This document shows, piece by piece, positions 1 to 5,990 of a stretch of 10,210 nucleotides of DNA (position 1 is the first letter of the stretch; the number at the start of each line of letters is the position of its first letter). Source of the DNA: a bacterium 42_11 (GTDB lineage: Bacteria; Synergistota; GBS-1). A program made the translations under genes and the position numbers. The stretch is from contig LGFB01000029.1 of NCBI GenBank assembly GCA_001508835.1, positions 1-10,210 of the forward strand, in the 5' to 3' direction. Below the pieces are notes generated by a model, which searched no databases, was not told the origin of the DNA, and saw only the letters and a program-made list of their open reading frames with translations.

Positions 1-1192
1 GACTGAATACAGCAATAAACATGACTATCATGTATAATGGGAAAAATCCTATTTTACCAAGGTCTAAACTGCCAAATACAGCCTTTAATGCCCATGCCGC
101 AGCACCAGATTTATCTAATGCCATACCTGCCGCATAAGCCCCGGCGCTGAATATCATAAGGTCCCATGGAATCTTTGTATCTTTCCAGCTAATAAGTCCT
201 ATAAAAGGAAGATAACACAATGTAGCAGATATAATAGCAACCATTACAAGGCTAATTTTAAAACCAAACATTTGAACATGCCATTTATCCGTTGCCCATA
301 AAAACACCGTAAGACAGAATATAAATAGAGCTTTTTTCTCTTCATTTGTCATTGGTCCCATCTTATGAAGCTGCTCTCTTAGCTTTCCTATGCCGTCACT
401 ACCCCCATCCTCTACTACTGGTACACTTACTTCCGGCTTGAATATCACAAGACCCACTAAATAGGATACTATCATTGTGCACAAAGCAACGGGAAATGAA
501 GCGATAAACCATTCTGACCACGATACACTATACCCGGTGAGATCTCTTATAAGTCCAACTGCCATTATCTGTGGTGCAGTTGCAGTTAAAATAGCGGTTG
601 TAGAAATGCTATTTGCTTGCAATTCCTGTATCATTACTAACCTTCCAAAATTGCTTTTGCCAGGTTGAGCACCATATGCCTGTGCAACAAGCAATGCTAT
701 GGGGAGCATTAGAGCAGCTCTTGCTGTCGTAGAGGGAACAATAAACGCAATTACAAAGTTAACTATTATCAAGGAAATAAGCGCAAGACGTGCAGTCTTT
801 CCAAAAGTAGAAACAAGCCAAAGAGCAACTCTATTAGCAAGTCCTGTTTTTGTCATTCCAGAAGTAATTATGAATGCAGATATCATCAACCAAATTACAT
901 CATATCCAAATACTCCAAGTACTGACTTTTCATCCCATGCACTTGTAAGCGTTAACAATACTATTGCAATGAGGGATGAAACAAACGTCGGAACAGCTTG
1001 CGATACCCACAGCACAAACACTGCCAAAAAAACAGCAATCGCCGATTTCCCTTGAAGCGTCAATTCAGTGGGAGTTCTCATCGTAAAAAGTAACGCGAAA
1101 ACTATAGCTGCTATTGGCACCCCAAGATATGAAAGCCACTTTTCAAAGTTTGTCTTTTCTTTTCCTTCCATCCTTGCAGTTGGAATATTCAT
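1..1192 (-). CDS. DASS/SLC13-family anion (dicarboxylate-type) transporter, 3' end beyond the window
   Basis: Polytopic inner-membrane protein, probably a divalent anion:sodium symporter or exchanger of the DASS (CitT/SLC13) family, moving dicarboxylates or similar anions. The reading frame is open from the ATG at 1192-1190 to the left edge, giving 397 residues of a family usually about 450-500 long, so the C-terminus is missing. Seen: a short polar N-terminus, then many hydrophobic segments. A PSTTAR motif lies at about residues 153-158, where the family has its first SNT-type substrate/sodium motif, followed by TATAPQ at 203-208. A polar cytoplasmic loop covers about 253-287, and IPWDLMIFSAGAYAAG (341-356) resembles the start of the second family repeat. 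The second SNT motif would lie outside the window. The start is supported by an AAAGGGGG Shine-Dalgarno sequence a few bases upstream. It is divergent from a LysR-type regulator that probably controls it. The substrate cannot be told from sequence. Confidence 0.88.
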   Translation of the reverse strand, partial: MNIPTARMEGKEKTNFEKWLSYLGVPIAAIVFALLFTMRTPTELTLQGKSAIAVFLAVFVLWVSQAVPTFVSSLIAIVLLTLTSAWDEKSVLGVFGYDVIWLMISAFIITSGMTKTGLANRVALWLVSTFGKTARLALISLIIVNFVIAFIVPSTTARAALMLPIALLVAQAYGAQPGKSNFGRLVMIQELQANSISTTAILTATAPQIMAVGLIRDLTGYSVSWSEWFIASFPVALCTMIVSYLVGLVIFKPEVSVPVVEDGGSDGIGKLREQLHKMGPMTNEEKKALFIFCLTVFLWATDKWHVQMFGFKISLVMVAIISATLCYLPFIGLISWKDTKIPWDLMIFSAGAYAAGMALDKSGAAAWALKAVFGSLDLGKIGFFPLYMIVMFIAVFS

Positions 1193-1313
1193 ACTTTTCC
1201 CCCTTTGCAAATTTTTATTTGGTTTTTTCAGTTTTATTATAAATTATACAATTCAATAATATAATAATAATTATAACGAAATGTTATAATAATTAAAATA
1301 GAGGTGATAAACT
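1193..1313. promoter_or_regulatory. Divergent promoter/operator region between transporter and lysR-type gene
   Basis: A 121-base, very AT-rich region separating two divergently transcribed genes. It must hold both promoters. TATAAT hexamers occur on both strands (for example 1285-1290 on plus), but none has a convincing -35 partner at 17 bases, so no exact promoter is assigned. It contains the LysR-type palindrome listed separately. The regulator's Shine-Dalgarno GAGGTG (1301-1306) lies 7 bases before its ATG. Confidence 0.6.
1270..1290. promoter_or_regulatory. Palindromic LysR-type operator (T-N11-A box)
   Basis: Perfect 8-base inverted repeat: ATTATAAC (1270-1277), spacer GAAAT, GTTATAAT (1283-1290). 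If extended outward, the 13-base arms match at 12 positions. The core TAAC-N5-GTTA (1274-1286) fits the T-N11-A rule of LysR-type binding sites. It sits 23 bases before the regulator's ATG and overlaps a TATAAT hexamer, so binding could repress the regulator itself while acting from upstream on the divergent transporter, the classic LysR arrangement. The palindrome is seen directly; the binding is inferred. Confidence 0.65.
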
Positions 1314-2222
1314 ATGGATATTGAAAAACTAAAAACCTTTTACGTCATGGCTAAGCATCAGAGTTTTACAAAGGCATCGGAAGAATTATTTTGTTCTCAG
1401 CCTACAGTTACAAAACATATACAAGAAATTGAAAACTATGTAGGCTGTAAATTATTTGATAGAATAGGAAAAAAAGTATATTTAAATGAAAATGGTAAAC
1501 TTTTTCTCGAATATGCTGAAACTGTACTTAATCTTACAAGAGATTATCTGGCAAAAATATGTGAGATGGAATCACTAGGTCGAGGAGTCCTTTCTTTTGG
1601 CGCAACAGGTTCAATAGGTGTATATCGGGTACCATACCTCTTAAAGAAATACCTTTCTAAATATCCAAATATTGAGATAAATTTATATGTTAATTTCTAC
1701 CACAAAATATTAGAATACGTTCACAGCAATGTAGTTGATTTTGCTCTTGTAGCAGACAACGGAGAAGTCATTGAAAGTAAGAGCCTTGTATGGCTCCCTT
1801 TCTGTACAGAAGAGCTAGTGCTCATAATTCCACCCTCTCACAGATGGAAGGATAGAGAGAGAGTAGATATTGAGGAACTTGAAGAAGAGTGTTTCATACG
1901 TTCCAATAAAGAATCAGCAACCATGTCCTTTATCAAGAAAATAATTACAGAAAGAGGAATAACTATTAAAAAAACAATAGAGCTTGGAAACATAGAGGCT
2001 ATTAAGCGGGCTGTTGAGACAGGTCTTGGAGTATCAATCGTTCCAGAAAACACTGTGGAAAAAGAAATAACTTCGGGGTGGCTCATAGGTTTGAAATTGA
2101 AAAATTTAGAATTGAAAAGAAAACTCTACTACGTGCAAAAAAAAGATAAAATCCTGTCCGCGGCTGCCAGAGCATTTGTTGAACTTCTAAAAGAATTATA
2201 TCCCGAATTCGATCTGTCATAA
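1314..2222 (+). CDS. LysR-family transcriptional regulator
   Basis: A 302-residue DNA-binding regulator of standard LysR length. Residues 1-60 form the winged helix-turn-helix (MDIEKLKTFYVMAKHQSFTK..., with ASEELFCSQPTVTKHIQEIE as the turn and recognition helix, then LFDRIGKKVYLNENGKLF as the wing). About 90-295 form the periplasmic-binding-protein-like effector domain, beginning SFGATGSIGVYRVPYLLKKY. The start ATG has GAGGTG 7 bases upstream. It is divergent from the anion transporter, with an LTTR palindrome between them, so the likely role is control of that transporter in response to its substrate or a related carboxylate. The sequence resembles CysL/CitR-like regulators in general style, but the effector cannot be assigned. 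The gene ends at a strong hairpin terminator. Confidence 0.93.
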   Translation: MDIEKLKTFYVMAKHQSFTKASEELFCSQPTVTKHIQEIENYVGCKLFDRIGKKVYLNENGKLFLEYAETVLNLTRDYLAKICEMESLGRGVLSFGATGSIGVYRVPYLLKKYLSKYPNIEINLYVNFYHKILEYVHSNVVDFALVADNGEVIESKSLVWLPFCTEELVLIIPPSHRWKDRERVDIEELEEECFIRSNKESATMSFIKKIITERGITIKKTIELGNIEAIKRAVETGLGVSIVPENTVEKEITSGWLIGLKLKNLELKRKLYYVQKKDKILSAAARAFVELLKELYPEFDLS

Positions 2223-2226
2223 AATT

Positions 2227-2265
2227 GAAAAGCGAGTACTCAAAATTTTGTAGTACTCGCTTTTC
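2227..2265. terminator. Bidirectional rho-independent terminator between convergent genes
   Basis: Perfect 14-base inverted repeat: GAAAAGCGAGTACT (2227-2240), 11-base loop, AGTACTCGCTTTTC (2252-2265). On plus, the stem ends in a T-run, terminating the LysR-type gene, whose stop is at 2220-2222. On minus the 3' arm is followed by TTTTCAATTTTA-like sequence, so it can also end the converging minus-strand cluster, whose last stop is at 2286-2288. Confidence 0.88.
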
Positions 2266-2285
2266 CTTAACATTCTTCTAGCTTT

Positions 2286-2618
2286 TTAAACAAACAATGA
2301 CAAAATATACCCTGCTACTATTCCTCCTAAAATCCCTCCCACCAAATGAGGAACAGCTTTTTTAAATTTCCCTCCACGCAGCATTGAAGCAGTAAAAAGA
2401 CCTGCGCATAGTCCCCATGTCATATCAACCCATGGCCCCATTTGAGGTATCAAGTTCAGACCATGATTTACTATCCATACTGTTCCTACAATGAACCCTG
2501 CACCAATCCATCCTCCTAGCGGTCCCCACAGTCTTACCATTTCATGCCACAATAATTCTATGAGAAAGGAAAAGATAAATCCCGCCACAAATGCAGTGAT
2601 GATGGATTCATACTTCAT
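2286..2618 (-). CDS. Small four-helix membrane protein, paralogue of the upstream gene (possible Lin0368-like transporter subunit)
   Basis: A 110-residue, almost entirely hydrophobic protein with about four predicted membrane segments (roughly residues 5-25, 33-53, 62-80 and 88-109). It shares a pattern with its upstream neighbour: LGGWIGAGFIVG...WIVNHGLNLI, then WVDMTWGLCAGL, against IGGWFAAFIIIS...WFLNHYLGLI and WIDMAIGIAVAGL. The two are clearly paralogues and probably form a hetero-oligomer. The start ATG overlaps the neighbour's stop by 4 bases (ATGA, 2615-2618), indicating translational coupling, and GGAGAAG lies just upstream. It resembles small membrane proteins that genome pipelines call Lin0368-family putative glycerol transporter subunits; that match is from memory and uncertain. 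It is the last gene before the terminator. Confidence 0.8.
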   Translation of the reverse strand: MKYESIITAFVAGFIFSFLIELLWHEMVRLWGPLGGWIGAGFIVGTVWIVNHGLNLIPQMGPWVDMTWGLCAGLFTASMLRGGKFKKAVPHLVGGILGGIVAGYILSLFV

Positions 2619-2995
2619 ATCTTCTCCTCCTCTGTTTCTTTTGCCATCCCTTGTTTTACAAACACTGCGAGATAACCTCCTACAATTCCTCCTGCAATGA
2701 CTGCAAGCAAAACTGGCAAAACTTTGAAAGCAAAGCTGAAAGAATGAATCTTAAATAGATCTCTCACCAGCCCCGCCACAGCAATGCCTATTGCCATATC
2801 AATCCATGCTCCATCCTTTTCATTTTCAATTAACCCCAGGTAATGATTTAGAAACCACATAGGACTTATTATAATGAAAGCCGCAAACCATCCTCCTATA
2901 AGCCCGTAGGCCTCTACCAGCGCTACCCATGCGCTTTGAACTATTAGCCCTGTCAAAAAACATCCAAGGAATGTCCTCACTATCTTTATGAGCAT
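2615..2995 (-). CDS. Small four-helix membrane protein, first of a paralogous pair
   Basis: A 126-residue integral membrane protein with about four hydrophobic segments (roughly residues 4-26, 31-51, 62-80 and 88-113) and a short charged tail (KETEEEKI). Conserved with its downstream partner: a GGW motif at the start of helix 2, WFLNHYLGLI at its end, and WIDM at the start of helix 3. The Trp, Asn-His and Asp at membrane edges are the likely functional residues. The start is supported by AAGGAG about 10 bases upstream. It overlaps the next gene by 4 bases and lies 82 bases after the acetyltransferase gene, so it may share its transcript or have its own promoter. The function is unknown. A two-component small permease, possibly of the Lin0368-type glycerol or sugar group, is the best guess. 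Confidence 0.8.
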   Translation of the reverse strand: MLIKIVRTFLGCFLTGLIVQSAWVALVEAYGLIGGWFAAFIIISPMWFLNHYLGLIENEKDGAWIDMAIGIAVAGLVRDLFKIHSFSFAFKVLPVLLAVIAGGIVGGYLAVFVKQGMAKETEEEKI

Positions 2996-3077
2996 TTTTT
3001 CTCATCTCCTTCTTCTTACGCGTTCCATACTCCAGCACAGTTAAGTAATATAACATATATCCTTCACCAACTCCACC

Positions 3078-4211
3078 TCACTGGAAATTTAAATTTCCAG
3101 GCCATACAAAAGGCAGTGGGAAAACCGTTGAAATAAATTCTTTTAAGATAGGACTTATATCATCGACTTCCATGCCAAATCCCTTATCTCCAAAAACTAG
3201 TTTTGTAAGCTTTACCACATCATCTATTTTCAATATTTCATTTTTAATTTCAAAGGCATAGTTATTTTCTTTTTCGGAAAATCTTAAGTTTTCTATGATA
3301 TCTTTTTCAACATATTGTAGGAAATACGGCTTAAGTTTCTCCATTAATTGTTGAAAATTTAATATTTTTACTGTCCCTAAAAGGTTAATTTCTTCATAAG
3401 ATACGCCTTTTTCCTTCAATACCTCAACCATATCATCATTGAAAGTACAGGGCACACGAACATATTCCAAAGAATAAATAGCAGCCATCTTCTTTAAACT
3501 CTCATAAATTATCCTTTTATCACCACTATATTCAATCACATATCCTTTTCTTGGGTTATCATTAATTATCCGAAGTACTACATACCCTTTTAAAAGGTCC
3601 CCTTTCTTTATTAAATAGGTTTTATAAGTAAAATTCCCCCATGGAGTAGTTGCGCCTTTTAAAAGGTTTTTAAATTCAAATAAGCTTCTATAGTATCTTG
3701 TAGGCTGTTTGTTGTACATTTTAGCTACTTCAATCAAATACTTGTTTTCAAATTCCACAAGCTCAATATCTTCTTCCAATTCTTCAGGGTATACATCAAA
3801 TCGGACTGCCCATCCAGCTTTACAATACCCCTTTCTCAAGTACAGGCTTCTATCTCCAGAGACAAGAATAACATCGACTCCCTTTTTCCTCATCTCCTTT
3901 TCTGCATCATCCAGTAACAGAGAAGAATATCCCTTCCCTCTGTAGTCCTCATGAGTACAAACTGCTCCTATTGATGCAGCTTTTATAGGAATTCCTTCTA
4001 TTAGAATCGTGGTGATGTAGAAATTTACAATAGAAACTACCTTCCCATCCTCCACAATGACACGCATATTCTCTAAATTTTCTTCACTGAGAAGCAGTGG
4101 AAATTCCTCTTCCATTGTGGGATTATGACCTTGAGACGTCCTAAATACTTGGTTTATAAGGTTTATTGCATCTTTAAATTCCTCTTTTTTACATGCTCTT
4201 GGACCTTCCAC
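3078..4211 (-). CDS. Eis-like GNAT-family N-acetyltransferase
   Basis: A 377-residue acetyl-CoA-dependent N-acetyltransferase of the two-GNAT-plus-SCP2-like (Eis, COG4552-type) architecture. Residues 1-135 form a GNAT fold with the acetyl-CoA loop VCTHEDYRGKGYSSLLLDD (84-102; Arg91-Gly-Lys-Gly) and the beta-5/alpha-4 region VILVSGDRSLYLRKGYCKAG. About 150-285 looks like a degenerate second GNAT domain, and the C-terminal roughly 90 residues fit an SCP2-like domain. It is cytoplasmic, with no signal peptide. The start is GTG (4211-4209) with AAGGAGG 7 bases before it. It lies 53 bases downstream of nagZ on the same strand, so it is probably co-transcribed. In that context an amino-sugar or cell-wall amine substrate is plausible: Clostridium acetobutylicum has a GNAT acting on glucosamine/glucosaminides beside nagZ. 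Eis proteins are otherwise known for aminoglycoside and polyamine acetylation, so the substrate is open. Confidence 0.85.
   Translation of the reverse strand: MEGPRACKKEEFKDAINLINQVFRTSQGHNPTMEEEFPLLLSEENLENMRVIVEDGKVVSIVNFYITTILIEGIPIKAASIGAVCTHEDYRGKGYSSLLLDDAEKEMRKKGVDVILVSGDRSLYLRKGYCKAGWAVRFDVYPEELEEDIELVEFENKYLIEVAKMYNKQPTRYYRSLFEFKNLLKGATTPWGNFTYKTYLIKKGDLLKGYVVLRIINDNPRKGYVIEYSGDKRIIYESLKKMAAIYSLEYVRVPCTFNDDMVEVLKEKGVSYEEINLLGTVKILNFQQLMEKLKPYFLQYVEKDIIENLRFSEKENNYAFEIKNEILKIDDVVKLTKLVFGDKGFGMEVDDISPILKEFISTVFPLPFVWPGNLNFQ
3081..3100. repeat. Perfect 20-base palindrome at the 3' end of the acetyltransferase gene
   Basis: CTGGAAATTTAAATTTCCAG is self-complementary over all 20 bases with no spacer. 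It covers the last codons of the acetyltransferase (Gly-Asn-Leu-Asn-Phe-Gln) and abuts its TGA stop (3080-3078). Lacking a loop and a following T-run, it does not look like a terminator. It lies 86 bases before the start of the small membrane-protein pair and could be an operator for them. Function not known. Confidence 0.55.
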
Positions 4212-4264
4212 AATCTTTCCTCCTTAAAATTTTTATTTTTTAGCATTGCCATTCTCATATTTCT

Positions 4265-5884
4265 TCATATTTCTATTTTTACTGGCAAAACTCCTTCACA
4301 TTTTACCTCGCCTTTCAAAACTTTAATTACACTTTCTATTGCTAAAGGAGTATGCTCATAAACACACACACATGTGGAAATACCTTCTAATAACAGAACA
4401 TCATAAGGATCTCTTAGTAAGATTACTATCACATCCTTACCTAAGTGACTTATTTTATTTACGAGTTCTAGCTGTCCAGGATTTGAATTCAAATTGGACA
4501 CCCCAATAATTACTAGGTCGGCTTTTTCACATTCCTCAACGATTTCTTTTGTCCTTCCGGATTCAGGATTAAAAGGAATGATAATAGATTTTCCTCCAAA
4601 CTCTTTTCTCAAAGCTTCACACAAAGTGTATTTTTTCCTGACATCTTCCCAAATACCCCCCATGAACATTTTTGGCTCCGGGGAAATTGAAACAATCTTT
4701 TTATCTGCAACATTAAGAGGTATAAGTTTATTTCTATCCCTTATAAGAGTGACACTTTTTTCGCTGACCTGGCGAGCAAATTCTATATACTCTTTGCAAT
4801 TTAACACTTCTTTTGCTTTAGATAAATTTGGATAAGGATTCTCAAACAACCCGTATTTTTTCTTTATCTCCAATATCCTTCTCACTGACTCATTTATTCT
4901 CTCCTCCGGAATCTCTCCATTTAAGACAGCTTCCTTTATAGCTTCTACACTTCTTATTTGAACATCAAGATGATGAGAAATTTCTATCATATCAGCACCC
5001 GCTTTTATCGCCATAACTGACCCTTTTTCTATCCCAAAATTCTTCGAAATCGCATTCATCTCCATACAGTCAGTCATTATAATACCCTTAAAGCCCATAT
5101 CATTTCTCAAAAGCTTTGTAAGAATATTATAGGATAAAGTTGCAGGGATTTTTTCATCATCTATAGCAGAAAAATGGATATGAGCTGTCATAATTGCGTC
5201 AACACCATTTTCAACTGCTTTCCTAAAAGGATAAAATTCTACTCTTTCAAGCCTTTCTCGATCATAAGGAACCGTAGGTATATCAACATGTGTATCTATT
5301 TCTGTATCTCCATGCCCTGGGAAATGTTTTGCTGTCGCTATCACCCCTCTACTTTGAATTCCTTTTATAAAATCTACTCCTAACTTTGCCACTTTTTCAG
5401 GGTCATCTCCATAAGACCTCACCCCAATTATAGGATTTTTGGGATTGGTATTCACATCCAGCACAGGCGCTATATTGAGATTTATCCCCAGTGCTCTAAG
5501 ACCTTGTCCTACTATTTCTCCTTCTTTCAAGGTACTTCCTTCAATATTCGCTGCAGCAACTGCCATATTGCCTGGAAAAAATACAGCTCCTTCTCTAACC
5601 TGAGTAACCATCCCTCCTTCTTGATCTGTCCCTATAATAGCTGGAATACCAATGTGTTCTATCATGGTCTTTTGGATGGTTTCATTAAGCTTAGTAATTT
5701 CTTCTATTGAACCTATATTTCTTGCAAATAGACTGATATTTCCTATTTTGTATTTAGTTATGAGTATGTCTATATGCTCATCATAACCACAATAATTGGC
5801 AGTAACAGAAGAAAATCCTGCCATAATCATTTGACCTATTTTTTCATCTAAACTCATCTTATTTATCATCTTATTTATTTCCAC
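4265..5884 (-). CDS. nagZ: Beta-N-acetylglucosaminidase, glycoside hydrolase family 3 (NagZ)
   Basis: Hydrolyses terminal beta-linked GlcNAc from peptidoglycan-derived muropeptides or GlcNAc-MurNAc. 539 residues from the chosen GTG start. The GH3 barrel covers about 1-340: GTDQEGG (85-91), FPGN (103-106), and the NagZ signature KHFPGHGDTEIDTH (186-199), whose Asp197-His199 pair is the family's acid/base dyad. MTDCMEM contains the nucleophile Asp272. About 375-539 is a GH3 C-terminal domain, as in two-domain Gram-positive NagZ proteins. The GTG at 5884-5882 is preferred because AGGGAGGGAG lies a few bases upstream, the protein then begins just before the conserved MSLDEKIGQM, and the in-frame extension to 5986 would run through a hairpin. 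With this start there is no signal peptide, so it is cytoplasmic. It follows the GHL10 gene after 106 bases containing the hairpin, and precedes the acetyltransferase. Confidence 0.94.
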   Translation of the reverse strand: MEINKMINKMSLDEKIGQMIMAGFSSVTANYCGYDEHIDILITKYKIGNISLFARNIGSIEEITKLNETIQKTMIEHIGIPAIIGTDQEGGMVTQVREGAVFFPGNMAVAAANIEGSTLKEGEIVGQGLRALGINLNIAPVLDVNTNPKNPIIGVRSYGDDPEKVAKLGVDFIKGIQSRGVIATAKHFPGHGDTEIDTHVDIPTVPYDRERLERVEFYPFRKAVENGVDAIMTAHIHFSAIDDEKIPATLSYNILTKLLRNDMGFKGIIMTDCMEMNAISKNFGIEKGSVMAIKAGADMIEISHHLDVQIRSVEAIKEAVLNGEIPEERINESVRRILEIKKKYGLFENPYPNLSKAKEVLNCKEYIEFARQVSEKSVTLIRDRNKLIPLNVADKKIVSISPEPKMFMGGIWEDVRKKYTLCEALRKEFGGKSIIIPFNPESGRTKEIVEECEKADLVIIGVSNLNSNPGQLELVNKISHLGKDVIVILLRDPYDVLLLEGISTCVCVYEHTPLAIESVIKVLKGEVKCEGVLPVKIEI

Positions 5885-5943
5885 TTTTACTCCCTCCCTA
5901 TTAAAACCCATAAAGTAAAACCCCATTAAAAACCACAGACCAA

Positions 5944-5980
5944 GGGAGCCCTTTGCATCTAAATCCACAAAGAAGCTCCC
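5944..5980 (-). terminator. Intercistronic hairpin between the GHL10 and nagZ genes
   Basis: Outer arms GGGAGC (5944-5949) and GCTCCC (5975-5980) and inner arms CTTTG (5951-5955) and CAAAG (5968-5972), separated by small bulges, form an 11-pair stem with a 12-base loop. On the minus strand it lies 10 bases past the GHL10 stop and is followed by TTGGTCTGTGGTTTTTAA, a weak, interrupted T-tract. It may be a partial terminator or an mRNA processing/stability element that sets nagZ expression relative to upstream genes. Confidence 0.6.
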
Positions 5981-5990
5981 CGTCAATCTC

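Noticed and set aside
477..1259. Three plus-strand frames (477-668, 699-1055, 1068-1259) antisense to the transporter
   Set aside because: They carry no family resemblance or ribosome binding sites, and the minus strand encodes a continuous 397-residue transporter with DASS motifs over the same bases.
2826..3056. Minus-strand 76-codon frame overlapping the small membrane protein gene
   Set aside because: It is a frame-shifted shadow of the 2615-2995 gene: basic, low-hydrophobicity composition, no ribosome binding site, and the other frame has a clear paralogue next door.
3586..3667. Two copies of CCTTTTAAAAGGT (3586-3598 and 3655-3667), each with a 12-base palindrome, 69 bases apart
   Set aside because: Both lie in the same frame of the acetyltransferase and encode Leu-Leu-Lys-Gly; a coincidence of codon choice explains them better than a regulatory repeat.
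5885..5986. N-terminal extension of NagZ by 34 residues from the ATG at 5986
   Set aside because: The extension passes through the hairpin at 5944-5980 and lies outside the conserved family start; the GTG at 5884 has a strong Shine-Dalgarno sequence.
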